Positions 50,865-59,474 of a DNA stretch of 64,000 nucleotides are shown here, one piece after another. The translations under genes and the position numbers were made by a program. This stretch comes from Streptomyces tubercidicus (GTDB taxonomy: Bacteria > Actinomycetota > Actinomycetes > Streptomycetales > Streptomycetaceae). Every line of letters starts with the position of its first letter. The first letter of the stretch is position 1. The stretch is taken from contig NZ_CP114205.1 in the NCBI RefSeq assembly GCF_027497495.1, forward strand, positions 8,122,001 to 8,186,000. Reading direction: 5' to 3'. The notes under the pieces are model-generated. The model had not been told where the DNA came from and made no database searches. It saw only the letters and a list, made by a program, of their open reading frames with translations.

Positions 50865-51347
50865 TCAGTGGTAGTGGCGCATGATGTCGGTGGCCCAGTC
50901 GGGCTGGGTGGTGTGGCCCTGGGGGCCGAACTCGGCCATGTAGGGCTTGATGTCGAGGACGGGGGTGCCGTCGACGGCATCCAGGCCTTGTACGTGCAGG
51001 TCGAGGCCGTCGGCCTTGATGAGGCGGCAGCGGGAGACGCCGAGCCGGTTGGGGCGGTTCTTGCCGCGCTGGGCGAAGATGCCGACCAGGGGCCAGTCGG
51101 TGTTGCCGCGCGGGTGTCGGGCCCCGGTTTGAATCTTGTCGGTGGGGACGCGGTCGAAGTGGTAGATGACTTCCAGGTGGGAGAAGGTGTCCAGGCCCGC
51201 CACCGCCTCCGGGCCGTACTGGCCGGCGTCCAGGCGGATGATCGCGGTCTCCTTGCCCCAGTCGTCGTCGCGGACCTCCGCTCGGCCGCCGACCACCCGG
51301 CCCACCGGCACCGAAACCACCGCGGCAGGAGTGCTGTTCTCGGGCAT
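50865..51347 (-). CDS. TrmO/TsaA-type tRNA methyltransferase family protein
   Basis: Protein of 160 residues of the TsaA (TrmO/VirR) beta-barrel family, whose E. coli member methylates N6-threonylcarbamoyladenosine in tRNA using S-adenosylmethionine. ATG 51347 follows GAGAGG. Blocks are VPVGRVVGGRAEVRDDDWGKETAIIRLD, TFSHLEVIYHFDRVP, GARHPRGNTDWPLVGIFAQRGKNRPNRLGVSRCRLIK and LHVQGLDAVDGTPVLDIKPYM; the RxNRxG and LDxxDGTPxLDIKPY motifs are diagnostic. The frame stays open upstream, but that part is a dead gene. Confidence 0.93.
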   Translation of the reverse strand: MPENSTPAAVVSVPVGRVVGGRAEVRDDDWGKETAIIRLDAGQYGPEAVAGLDTFSHLEVIYHFDRVPTDKIQTGARHPRGNTDWPLVGIFAQRGKNRPNRLGVSRCRLIKADGLDLHVQGLDAVDGTPVLDIKPYMAEFGPQGHTTQPDWATDIMRHYH

Positions 51348-51379
51348 GTGTAGTGCCTCTCGCTCAAAGGGTCGGTCAG

Positions 51380-51914
51380 TTAGTTGAGTTGGCCCACCGT
51401 ACCGATGACCTGCGTACGTCGGTATGCAGTACGCGCGTACCGTGCCAGAAGCGGTCCAGCCGCTCCGCGGACCTGCTCCAGCAGCGTCCTCAACTCGGTG
51501 TGGTCGGTGGCGGATCCATGGACCGTGCCGGCGTCGGGGCCGACCTCGAGGAACAGGGAGGGGCTGCCGTCCCCGAAATCCGACAGGCTCTGCCCGACCG
51601 CGGGTAGGTAGCTGGAGACCAGCAGCAGGTGGCGCACCGTCCCGATTCCCGCAGCGGCCTCCGCGGTGATGATGCCGCCGCAGTCGTGGGGACCACGACG
51701 GTCGGCTCGTGGCCGGCCTGGAGCACCTGCCGCACCGCGGCAACATCCTCCGGCAGCCCCGGACCGCCGACGCCGCCGGGAGACCCACGTTCCGCAAGAA
51801 GTCCACGCTGGTTTCGTGCCCGATACCTGCGAGCATCCCCTCGGGCAGCGTCACCAGCTCCTCTGTGCTGAACTCGCCTTCCAGCGTCGTCGTGGTTCTC
51901 ATGGCTTCTGTCAT
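51380..51914 (-). pseudogene. Chimeric relic: SUKH-like start, alpha/beta-hydrolase middle, frameshifts
   Basis: Reading from ATG 51914, the first ~45 residues (FSTEELVTLPEGMLAGIGHETSVDFLRNVGLP) resemble a SUKH-4 immunity-protein start. Another frame then gives LPEDVAAVRQVLQAGHEPTVVVP, and after a one-base shift HDCGGIITAEAAAGIGTVRHLLLVSSYLPAVGQSLSDFG, a clear alpha/beta-hydrolase core whose HSYGG elbow has become HDCGG. The end (LLEQVRGAAGPLLARYARTAYRR) belongs to something else. Pieces of two or three genes were joined by deletions. Not functional. Confidence 0.6.
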
Positions 51915-52021
51915 AGGACACGGCGCTGACCTGCGGGCTTCTCTTTGAGTCTCAGGGCGTGGTCGGCTTGATCAATCTCACGGACATGCGGATTCCTCGG
52001 TACGAGGGGCAGACTGCATCG

Positions 52022-52816
52022 GTGACCTCGAACGCGATGCCCCCTGCCCGGCATGAGCCACTTCCGGCCGACCCTTCCTTGTATCCGGATCTGGCGTCTG
52101 CCGGCAGCTTGGCCGGAGCGCTGGAGGCCGTCGTTGCTGAGCTGGGTCTCTCCCTGGGCAAGGTTCTCGTGGATGGTTCGGACCCGCTTCGGTCGGCAGG
52201 CGTCGAGAGCATGGTGGCTGACCGTGAGGGGTGCTGGATCAGCCTGGGGTCTGCGGAGCGGTGGTTCATCTTCAGCGGTTGGTCCATGGGGGTGCAGCTG
52301 GTCTCGGGTGCGACTCAGGATTTGGGAGAGATGGCACAGGCTCTGGAGGCATGGCGAAACGGCCTGCGGCTCGAAGAGATCCGCGAAGTGAGCCGTTTCG
52401 TCAAGGTCACCGAGCTGGCCGAGGCTCATGAAAGAGGTCCCGCCGAGGCAGTCGCAGTGAAGTGGCGCTTGCTCCTTGATGGTCTGCGCCTTGAGTCGGA
52501 CCGTCTGGAGCTCGCTCATCGGATGCTGAAAGTTGCCGAGCTTGCGCACGCCGCACCACAGCTTCGTCAGCTGTTTCCTTTCACCAGCCACTGGTCGCTT
52601 CATTTCACGACCTGCACGGGGTTCCCGTACTCATGGGACATCCCGTTCATCGATCCGCTGATCGATGGACGTTACCGGGTCTGCGGACCCGCACGGGGAA
52701 GTGTGATCGGTAAGGCGGATACCGCTGAGCACGCGATCGCCTTGGTGGTAAGCGGGCTTCCGGCGAACTGCGGACCAGCAGTCGCCGGCACTGCCGCCGA
52801 TCAACAGCTTTCGTAG
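52022..52816 (+). CDS. DUF6193-family protein
   Basis: Protein of about 264 residues from GTG 52022; earlier in-frame starts exist at 51959 and 51989. Landmarks are PSLYPDLASAGSLAGALEAVVAELG, WISLGSAERWFIFSGWSMGVQLVSGATQDLGEMAQALEAW, KWRLLLDG, the long helical region and HWSLHFTTCTGFPYSWDIPFIDPLIDGRYRVCGP. I recognise these as DUF6193, described as associated with natural-product clusters in Streptomyces. Function unknown. No biosynthetic cluster is apparent beside it here. Confidence 0.75.
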   Translation: MTSNAMPPARHEPLPADPSLYPDLASAGSLAGALEAVVAELGLSLGKVLVDGSDPLRSAGVESMVADREGCWISLGSAERWFIFSGWSMGVQLVSGATQDLGEMAQALEAWRNGLRLEEIREVSRFVKVTELAEAHERGPAEAVAVKWRLLLDGLRLESDRLELAHRMLKVAELAHAAPQLRQLFPFTSHWSLHFTTCTGFPYSWDIPFIDPLIDGRYRVCGPARGSVIGKADTAEHAIALVVSGLPANCGPAVAGTAADQQLS

Positions 52817-52996
52817 CTGCCTTCCCTCCGTCCGATGTCATGACGGCCGGGCTGCGATCTGCCGACGGGCGGAGTTCCGGACCTCCTCGAACCTGTCGGC
52901 CGGCCCATCCGAGGCGCCCGCCCTGGATGCGCTGCGTGACTGCCGACGGCCGGGCAGGCGCCACCAGCAGATTCTTCGCCCGCAGGCCGTAGGTGA

Positions 52997-54013
52997 CTAG
53001 CCCCGCGAGCGTTCCTGGCCGGCTGCGGCAGCTCGCCAGGCGGTCGGGCTGGTGCCGAACTCTTCGCGGAACCAACGGGAGAAGGTGCTGGGTGCGGAGA
53101 AGCCCAGCAGTTCGGCGACCTGGGTGAGGGGGCGGGCATGGCTGCCGACGTACTGCTGGGCGAGCTGTGCACGAAGGGAGTTCAGCAACGAGGAGAACGT
53201 CTCACCGGACCGTTCGAGGTGTCGGTGGATGGTTTTGCGGTCGACGCCGAGGCTGTGGGCGACCTGCTGGAGAGAGCAGCGGCCGGTGGGGAGCAGGGCC
53301 TCGATCAGATCGCGGACGCGGTCCACGTCGCCCGCGGGACGGGGCGCCGCGATCGCCTCCAGGTACTGGCGAACGTAGGGGCGCAGCAGCGGGTCGGACA
53401 GTTGGTTCGGGGCGTCGAGATCGCTTGCGTACACGACGATGCCGTTGAGGCTCTGGCCGAACCGGACCGCGGGGCCCAGGACACGGTGGTGGGTGGCGGC
53501 ATCCGTCGGTGGGGCGTGGGCGAACAGTACGGAGGCCGGTCGCCACCTGCTGCCGACGAGGTTCTGCAGGTAGCGGTGGATGGCGCCGACGAGCAGCTCG
53601 GTGGCCTGGCGTCGGCGCGGGGTGGGCAGGTTGAGGCCGAGTTCGATCGTGGCCAGGCCGTTGGTCTCGGTGATCCGACTGTGCAGCGCCTCGTTGTGCA
53701 GATGCTGGTATCGCATGATCACTCCGAGCGCGCTGCGGACGTCAGGCTCCTCGCGGGCAACGAGGCTGACCGGCCCCAGGACCGCGAGCCTGCGGCTCTC
53801 CGCGAGCCGTAGACCGAAGTCGTCATGGCCGGTTGCGGCGGCCGAGAACTCGATCAGGTCTGCGGCGGCGGACGCCGGGATCCATGAGTTCGGGACGGCC
53901 AGATCGGAGGCGTCCAGACCCACCGAAGCGAGCAGCGCCGAGAGGTCGCCGCCCAGCGCGCGCACCAACTCGACGTAGCCGGTGAGCACGGCATTGCGGA
54001 CGAGGAGCTGCAC
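52997..54013 (-). CDS. AraC-family regulator with Arabinose_bd-type sensor domain (OruR/ArgR-like)
   Basis: Transcription factor of 338 residues from GTG 54013. Residues ~10-190 are the PF12625-like domain (VELVRALGGDLSALLASVGLDASDLAVPNSWIPASAAADLIEFSAAATGHDDFGLRLAESR). Residues ~235-335 are the AraC DNA-binding domain (CSLQQVAHSLGVDRKTIHRHLERSGETFSSLLNSLR, and PLTQVAELLGFSAPSTFSRWFREEFGTSPTAWR). It is divergent from the MFS-CMD-BKACE operon, with 161 bases between starts, and is the likely activator of it. Confidence 0.95.
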   Translation of the reverse strand: MQLLVRNAVLTGYVELVRALGGDLSALLASVGLDASDLAVPNSWIPASAAADLIEFSAAATGHDDFGLRLAESRRLAVLGPVSLVAREEPDVRSALGVIMRYQHLHNEALHSRITETNGLATIELGLNLPTPRRRQATELLVGAIHRYLQNLVGSRWRPASVLFAHAPPTDAATHHRVLGPAVRFGQSLNGIVVYASDLDAPNQLSDPLLRPYVRQYLEAIAAPRPAGDVDRVRDLIEALLPTGRCSLQQVAHSLGVDRKTIHRHLERSGETFSSLLNSLRAQLAQQYVGSHARPLTQVAELLGFSAPSTFSRWFREEFGTSPTAWRAAAAGQERSRG

Positions 54014-54174
54014 GTCTGATGTACCCCCCGGTCGGCGCCCGAACGACCACGGGCAGGGCAGGCAGTGCCACAAACTGTCAAGCATTGTGCCACGCACGGC
54101 AAAGCTCCAGCGCTTCTGCCGACCTAGTCTTCCGTCACTCGCAGCGACCCAGGGCTGTGAACCGGGAGGTGGGT

Positions 54175-55623
54175 ATGGGGAGTTGGCCGGGCCACGGTGA
54201 GCCACCGCTGGTGTTGGACGCTTCGGGCTCCGTCGCGCATCTCGTGTCGTGTCGCTACGCCTGGGGCGTGGCGCTGACGGTCGTCGCACTGGCGATGACC
54301 GACTACATCGACCGGCAGATCGTGGTGTCGACGTTCCCCTACCTGAAGAGGGCGTGGGGTCTGTCCGACACCGCCCTGGGGGCCCTGGTCACCACCGTGT
54401 CGGTCACCATCGCCGTCTTCGCGCTCCCGGCCGCGAGGCTGGCCGACCGCTGGGGCCGGGTGCGGACGATCGCCGCGATGGGCAGCGCATGGAGCCTGGC
54501 CGCACTGGCGTGCGCGGTCTCCGGGAACTATGCGCAGCTCTTCGCCGCCCGGTCGCTGCTGGGTGTGGGCGAGGCGGGTTACGGCCCGGCGGGGGCGGCG
54601 CTGCTCTCCGGCTACTTCCCCCAGCGCCTGCGGGCGACCGTACTGAGCGTCTTCCAGGCGGCAGGGCCGCTGGGTTCGGTGCTCGGGGTGGTGCTCGGCG
54701 GTGTGATGGCCGGGCAGTTCGGCTGGCGGGTGACGCTCGGCGCGTTCGGTGTGCCGGGGCTGCTGCTGGCGCTGGTTTTTCTGAAGGTGCGCGACTACCG
54801 CACCGCTACCGTGTCCTGCGCGGGCGGAGCGGGCACCGCTGGCTCCGGCGCGGCCTCTGGCACGGACTCCGACGCGGCCTCTGACGCGGCCTCTGACGCG
54901 GGCGAGGGGCTGACGGGGCATCGGGCTTCTTCCGGGCGGCCGGACCTGGCGGCCACGGTGCGCGGGCTGTTCCGCTCGCGGACGGCCGTGTGGTGTTACC
55001 TCAGTGGTGCCCTCAACCTGGTGGTGCTGTCCACCCTCTACACCTGGCTGCCGAGCTACCTGGGCCGCGCCTACGGCCTGTCCTCCGCGCAGGCGGGGAT
55101 GAAGGCGGCGCTGTTCATCCTCGCGGGTTTCCTCGGCGTGATCGTCTTCGGCCACCTCGCCGACCGGTGCGCGGCCGTACGCCCGCGGCACCGGCTGATG
55201 GTCCCGGCGGTGCTCGCCGCGGGCGCGTGGGGGCTGCTGTTCACCGCCTTCGGCGTGCTCGGGCCGGGCGGTGGGCAGTACGCGCTGATCGTGGTCGCCG
55301 GGCTTCCCATGGCCGCGGCGCTCGGCACCGCCCCGGCGGCCGTGATCGACGTGGTCCACCCGAGCGTGCGGGCCACGGCGGTCGGGATGGCGGCGCTGGT
55401 GCAGAACCTGTTCGGGCTGGCCGTCGGGCCACTCCTCACCGGACTGCTGTCGGATGCCTTCGGTCTGCGGACGGCACTCGCGGTGATGCCGCTGTTCTGC
55501 CTCGCCGCGGCCGCCGCGTTCCGGCTCGGCTCGCGCAGCTACGAAAAGGACCTCGCCGCCGTCTCCGGCGGCGGCCCGGAGCCGATTCCTCCGGGCACGC
55601 ACGAGAGGGAGCTGAGCACATGA
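54175..55623 (+). CDS. MFS transporter (spinster/ACS-like), first gene of a catabolic operon
   Basis: Twelve-span major facilitator of 482 residues. ATG 54175 follows GGGAGGTGGGT. The start VALTVVALAMTDYIDRQIVVSTFPYLKRAWGLSDTALGAL is typical of the spinster/anion-cation symporter group; motif A reads ARLADRWGRVRT. A hydrophilic central loop holds an Ala-Ser-Asp repeat (GTDSDAASDAASDAGE, about residues 235-250) from slippage of GACGCGGCCTCT. The stop overlaps the next ATG (ATGA). Coupled to a CMD protein and a BKACE enzyme, it probably imports their growth substrate. Confidence 0.9.
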   Translation: MGSWPGHGEPPLVLDASGSVAHLVSCRYAWGVALTVVALAMTDYIDRQIVVSTFPYLKRAWGLSDTALGALVTTVSVTIAVFALPAARLADRWGRVRTIAAMGSAWSLAALACAVSGNYAQLFAARSLLGVGEAGYGPAGAALLSGYFPQRLRATVLSVFQAAGPLGSVLGVVLGGVMAGQFGWRVTLGAFGVPGLLLALVFLKVRDYRTATVSCAGGAGTAGSGAASGTDSDAASDAASDAGEGLTGHRASSGRPDLAATVRGLFRSRTAVWCYLSGALNLVVLSTLYTWLPSYLGRAYGLSSAQAGMKAALFILAGFLGVIVFGHLADRCAAVRPRHRLMVPAVLAAGAWGLLFTAFGVLGPGGGQYALIVVAGLPMAAALGTAPAAVIDVVHPSVRATAVGMAALVQNLFGLAVGPLLTGLLSDAFGLRTALAVMPLFCLAAAAAFRLGSRSYEKDLAAVSGGGPEPIPPGTHERELST

Positions 55624-56039
55624 CCATGCATGACCCATCCACACCCGGTCCTGCGGCGGGGCCTGCGCCGACCCCGGTCGTGGACCGGATGCGGGCCCAG
55701 GGCGCCTGGAATCCGCTCTGGGACGGCCTGCGGGAAATGGACCCCGCCTGGACCGAACAGTTCATGGCCATGGCCATGCGGCCATGGACGAGCGGCGTGC
55801 TGGAGCCGAAGTTCATCGAACTGCTCTGCATCGCCGTGGACGCCTCGGCCACGCACATGTACGGGCCCGGTGTACAGCGTCACATCCGCAGCGCGCTGGA
55901 TCTCGGCGCAACCCCCGAGGAGATTCTGACGGTCCTCCAACTGACCACGCTGGTGGGCGTCCACGCCTGCAACATCGGCGTGCCGCTCCTGGTGGAAGAG
56001 CTCGCCGCACGCGAGAAGCGTCCTGACGACGTCAACTGA
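55620..56039 (+). CDS. Carboxymuconolactone decarboxylase (CMD)-family protein
   Basis: CMD-fold helical protein of 139 residues whose ATG overlaps the MFS stop. The CMD core is LEPKFIELLCIAVDASATHMYGPGVQRHIRSALDLGATPEEILTVLQLTTLVGVHACNIGVPLLVEEL. The AhpD-type CxxC redox pair is absent (the position reads ASATHMY), so it is more like the 4-carboxymuconolactone or uncharacterised aromatic-pathway members than a peroxidase. Its place in the operon suggests a decarboxylation or ring-cleavage-product step. Confidence 0.9.
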   Translation: MTMHDPSTPGPAAGPAPTPVVDRMRAQGAWNPLWDGLREMDPAWTEQFMAMAMRPWTSGVLEPKFIELLCIAVDASATHMYGPGVQRHIRSALDLGATPEEILTVLQLTTLVGVHACNIGVPLLVEELAAREKRPDDVN

Positions 56040-56093
56040 CCGCTTATCACCACCTCGTTCACCCTCACCCTCACCCTCACACGGAGGCACGAC

Positions 56094-57173
56094 ATGCACT
56101 TCCTCGACGACTCGCTGCTGCCCGAGAACCAGGAGAAGCTGGTCATCCAGGTCGCCCCCTACGGACCCGAGTGGCTGCCGGGCGACAGCGACGACATCCC
56201 GGTGACCATGGACGAGCAGATCCAGAAGGCCGTGGACTGCTACAACGCCGGCGCGCAGCTCCTCCACATCCACGTACGCGAACTGGACGGCCGCGGCTCG
56301 AAGCGGCTGTCGATGGTCAACGAGATGATCGCGCGGCTGCGTGAGGCCGTGCCGGAGATGATCCTGCAGGTCGGCGGCTCCATCTCGTTCGCCCCCGAGA
56401 AGGAGGGCGACGCGGCGAAGTGGCTGGACTGGGACACCCGCCACATGCTCGCCGAGCTCGACCCGAAGCCGGACCAGGTCACCATCGCGGTCAACACCGT
56501 CCAGATGAACGTGGTCGAGCTGCTGACCCAGGAAGACATCGCAGGCACATCCCTGCAGAACCCGCTGCTCCACACGGCGTACCGCGACATGGTGAGCGAG
56601 GCGGGCCCCGAGTTCTACCTGGAGCACCTCAAGCGCCTGACCGCCAACGGCATTCAGCCCCACTTCATGCTCGCCAACCTGCCGCAGCTGGAGACCGTCG
56701 AGCGGCTGATCCGCGCCGGCGTCTACACCGGCCCGGTCAACCTCAACTACGTCGCCATCGGCGGCGGTGCCTCCGCGTTCCACCCGGCCGACCTGGTCGA
56801 GTTCGCCCGTCGCGCCCCGGACGGCGCTGTGCTCACGATCGAGAGCATCATGCGCTCCACGCTCCCGATGAACGCCATGGCCCTCGCGCTGGGCCTGCAC
56901 GTCCGCGTCGGCATCGAGGACAATCTCTGGTCCCCGCGCAAGGAGCGCTTCACCTCTGTCCAGCAGGTCGAGCAGATCGTCCGTATCGCCGACGAACTCG
57001 GCCGGGACGTCGCCACCCCGCTGGAGGCCAAGCGTCTCTACCGGATCGGCGAGTACTGGACCGACGCCGACGAGACGCTGGGCCACCTGGGCCTGCCGCC
57101 CAACCGCCGCCCCGGCCAGCGCGGCGTCCCGCTGCGCCACCCCGCTCCCTCACCGGCCAACACCCTCGTCTGA
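56094..57173 (+). CDS. BKACE family (DUF849) beta-keto acid cleavage enzyme
   Basis: Zn-dependent TIM-barrel enzyme of 359 residues. BKACE enzymes condense a beta-keto acid with acetyl-CoA, yielding acetoacetate and a new CoA ester. ATG 56094 follows GGAGGCAC; the leader has three ACCCTC repeats. Zinc ligands are in LLHIHVRE (His58 and His60), with a late GIEDNLW block; LQVGGSISFAPEKEGD and PDGAVLTIESIMRSTLPMNAMALALG belong to the active site. Family members act on 3-keto-5-aminohexanoate, dehydrocarnitine or other beta-keto acids, and the identity here cannot be read. Confidence 0.93.
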   Translation: MHFLDDSLLPENQEKLVIQVAPYGPEWLPGDSDDIPVTMDEQIQKAVDCYNAGAQLLHIHVRELDGRGSKRLSMVNEMIARLREAVPEMILQVGGSISFAPEKEGDAAKWLDWDTRHMLAELDPKPDQVTIAVNTVQMNVVELLTQEDIAGTSLQNPLLHTAYRDMVSEAGPEFYLEHLKRLTANGIQPHFMLANLPQLETVERLIRAGVYTGPVNLNYVAIGGGASAFHPADLVEFARRAPDGAVLTIESIMRSTLPMNAMALALGLHVRVGIEDNLWSPRKERFTSVQQVEQIVRIADELGRDVATPLEAKRLYRIGEYWTDADETLGHLGLPPNRRPGQRGVPLRHPAPSPANTLV

Positions 57174-57364
57174 CAACAACTGCCGACGCCACACCACCCG
57201 GCCGGGCCGCGTTCCGTGCTCCCCTCGGTATGCGGCCCGGCACCTCACCACGGACGTCACGGAAGCCGGAGGCTCAACCTCGCCATCCTGCAGGAGCACA
57301 GCAACCGGAGTACGCCTGACCGCGAACAACGTGTGACGAGGGCTGATGCGGTGATGGTGCCGAA

Positions 57365-57580
57365 CTAGACATAGCCGCGCTTGTCGTAGCGAGTCGCGAC
57401 GGCTCGGGAGTGCTTCAGCTTATTGATGGCCCGTTCGACGGTGTTGCATTTCTCGTACCGCTCCTCGTCGAAGCCCGGTGGCCGCCCACCTCGTGAGCCC
57501 TTGCGCAGGCGGGCGGCGCGGCTGTCGGCCTTCTCCGGGATCGTGTGCCGGATGCCCCGTTCGCGTGCCGCGGCGTCCTT
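57365..57580 (-). mobile_element. IS5-family transposase C-terminal remnant
   Basis: On the minus strand the frame reads [65 protein letters not shown], the standard end of a Streptomyces IS5 transposase (RGIxxTIPE ... GGRPPxFDxExYxxRNxVERxxNRLKxxRxxATRYDK). The upstream catalytic parts are gone; at about 57585 it joins a phosphatase fragment on the other strand. No terminal repeat is seen. Confidence 0.8.
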
Positions 57581-57587
57581 CACCTGC

Positions 57588-57875
57588 GACACCGGCACGT
57601 TCATCGTCGCCGGAGCAATGGAGCCGTCGGTGGACATCGGCGGGGACACCTTCGACTGCACACTCGACCGTCATGCCTTGCACCTGTCCCTCACGGACAC
57701 GATGGGGCACGACGTACAGGCGGCACTGTTGGCGACCATGGTTGTCGGAGCCCTGCGCAACGCCCGCCGGGCCGACAGCAGCCTCCTCGACCAGGCTCAG
57801 GATGCCGACCAGGCCGTCGCGGATTATGCCGACCGAGCGCATCAGGCTTTGTGGCGTGGGCGTCACGGGGTGACA
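57588..57875 (+). pseudogene. SpoIIE/PP2C phosphatase fragment, truncated at both ends
   Basis: Plus-strand text [74 protein letters not shown] holds the first metal motif (DIGGDTFD) and the GHD.AA block of a SpoIIE-type phosphatase. It lacks the sensor part before and the second half after. The IS5 remnant abuts its left end, so insertion or deletion by that element probably removed the N-terminus. Confidence 0.75.
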
Positions 57876-57887
57876 TTTTCCCTGTCT

Positions 57888-57904
57888 ATTCGAACTATTC
57901 GAAT
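57888..57904. promoter_or_regulatory. Palindrome upstream of the CsbD gene
   Basis: ATTCGAA (57888-57894) and TTCGAAT (57898-57904) are perfect inverse copies 3 bases apart, in an AT-rich patch 55 bases before the CsbD start. Probable operator or promoter element; the binding protein is unknown. Confidence 0.45.
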
Positions 57905-57958
57905 GCATTGTGTGCGATTATTGCTTCTAGTAGCTGGATGTGAGTAAAGAGGCGAATC

Positions 57959-58138
57959 GTGAGCGCGAAAGAAAAGGCGAAGGCGAAGGCCGAGCAGGTC
58001 AAAGGCACAGTGAAGAAAGAAGCCGGTCGATCTGTCGGCAACGAGGGCATGACCATCAAAGGTCAAGCGCAGCAGAGTAAGGGTGCCGCCCGTGAGGCCA
58101 AGGAGAAGGCGAAGGACACTTTCAAGAACAGAGGCTAA
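57959..58138 (+). CDS. CsbD-family stress-response protein
   Basis: Small hydrophilic protein of 59 residues, GTG 57959 with AGAGG upstream. The sequence begins VSAKEKAKAKAEQVKGTVK and continues KEAGRSVGNEGMTIKGQAQQ, then SKGAAREAKEKAKDTFKNRG, which is the CsbD signature (K.kG..ke..G...n......G...q..G...). CsbD-like proteins are abundant general-stress proteins under SigB-type control in other bacteria. A broken SigB-family gene lies 0.6 kb downstream on the other strand. Confidence 0.9.
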   Translation: MSAKEKAKAKAEQVKGTVKKEAGRSVGNEGMTIKGQAQQSKGAAREAKEKAKDTFKNRG

Positions 58139-58527
58139 CTGCAAGGAACGGTAGGTCACGTTCCGAAACTCTGTGTCGCCGCCCACCCATGTGCATTTCG
58201 GTATCACCCACTTCATGCGGTGCCGGGAGACTGGTGCATGCACGCCCGAGGGGGATCCGGGCGTGCAGCCCGCGGGCGAGTGCGTCGGAATCCGCAGTCG
58301 GTGGCGGGTCGATACAGGCGACGTAGCCGTTCATGTACGGGCGAAGTTGCCCTGGGTGATGTGAGCCCGGCCAGTGCGAGCACAGGCCGGGCATAGGTCG
58401 TAGACGGCGGCGATGGGCTCGGCGAAAGCGCGGAAGCGGCTCGGTATCGCCCTGATGCCGGTGATGATCAGGGGTTTCAGTCATAACGCGGTCGACTAAA
58501 CCGAGGCGGTGGCCTGCACACGTCCCA
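58139..58527. other. Degenerate region without a recognisable gene
   Basis: About 390 bases. Minus-strand frames contain bits reading GDTEPLPRFRRAHRRRLRPMPGL and PACA-like text that could be a transposase or hydrolase scrap, but no frame holds together. Nothing else seen. Confidence 0.3.
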
Positions 58528-58656
58528 GACGGGGAACGCTTCCACCGCGGACCCGGCGGTCCGGCCAAGGACCCGCACTACGAAGACGCCAAGAAGAACA
58601 CCGCGGGCCGTTCCACCATGAACCAGAAACAGCTACGGCGGGCCGTCGGACGCTGA
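58528..58656 (+). pseudogene. C-terminal fragment of a DUF7218/Rho-N-like 'plasmid stabilisation' small protein
   Basis: 42 residues: DGERFHRGPGGPAKDPHYED, then AKKNTAGRSTMNQKQLRRAVGR, ending at TGA 58656. This matches the end of small basic actinobacterial proteins with a Rho-termination-factor N-terminal-like motif (GPTKDQLYxEAxKxNIEGRSxMNKxEL). The N-terminal 50-60 residues are missing, so it is a fragment. Confidence 0.5.
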
Positions 58657-58726
58657 ACACCTTGCCCAGGCAGGCTCATAAGGAGTCAAGCGGCGGGCTG
58701 CGCCCAGCAGTTGAGGGGCTGTGCAG

Positions 58727-59133
58727 TCAGGCGGTGGCCAGAATTGCTTTTCGCAGGTGTGTGCAGACGCGGGTGACGAGGGGGAGACGTGCATCTGGGA
58801 GAGGCTGAGTTCCTCGCTGCAGACGCCGGGGTGCGTGGACCGACCAGGTTGCCTCGCGGGCGAACCGCTTGATCTGACCCTGGACGTAGGGGACGGCCAA
58901 CGTGGTGAACTCCGCGCCACGCGGAACTCGATAGGGGGTGTTGCGCACACACTGGTGCTCGCGTACCCCCTCCTCCGGAGCGTCAAGTCGTACAGGAAGA
59001 CCTTCGTGAGTTCCCGCGCGTCGGCAAGAGGCATGTGTTGAGGGGCCTCGATGTGCGAGAGCACCGTTGGGGCCGGGACGGCACACATCTTCGACACGGT
59101 CTCCTGCGCCGTTCCTGCCGTTCCTGCCGTCAT
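58727..59133 (-). pseudogene. Collapsed SigB/SigF-family sigma factor gene
   Basis: From ATG 59133 the minus strand reads VLSHIEAPQHMPLADARELTKVFLYDL; after a frame change LDAPEEGVREHQCVRNT, and after a deletion GAEFTTLAVPYVQGQIKRFAREATWSVHAPRRLQ, ending at 58727. These are region 1.2/2.1 and region 3 blocks of SigB-type factors (ADARELTKVF ... EYQYVRNTL ... GVEFTTFAVPTIxGEIKRFFRDxxWxVHVPRRLQ). Region 2.2-2.4 and all of region 4 are missing. It cannot work as a sigma factor. Confidence 0.75.
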
Positions 59134-59474
59134 GATGCTGTCGCTTATGGTCGGCTCCCCACGGTTGCTGAGCCCTCGCCGCAAGCCCCCATCCGACACC
59201 GTCACGAGCACATCCTGCCAGCCGTGTCGGATCCGCTCATCCCATCGGAAACCGGTGAACCTGACGCCAGATGGCAGGAGCAGCAAATCCGTCCCGGCCG
59301 ACAGGGAGAGAAAGGCGATACCTGGGGAGATGCGTGCCCGGGGATGTGGGGTGAGAGTGGGAATAGGAAGCCTCTGCCTCCCAAGAGGCGCTGCGGGGCA
59401 TCTGGGCAGTTCCGCGCAGCGGGCTGCATGGTGCCTGAGCGGCACGATTCCACGAACGTGACATGAGGCCATTC
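59134..59474. other. Promoter region of the gas-vesicle-type genes
   Basis: About 340 bases between the dead sigma gene and the acidic/lysine-rich protein gene. Several frames cross it but none is protein-like. I see no perfect inverted repeat; the plus-strand promoter for the downstream pair should be here. Confidence 0.3.

Noticed and set aside
52022-52816. DUF6193 gene as proof of a natural-product cluster here
   Set aside because: No synthase, peptide ligase set or precursor gene lies beside it; the family name alone is not evidence.
56060-56085. ACCCTC repeats before the BKACE gene as a telomere-like or terminal sequence
   Set aside because: Only about three copies, directly in the ribosome-site leader of a gene inside an operon; Streptomyces ends are not built this way.
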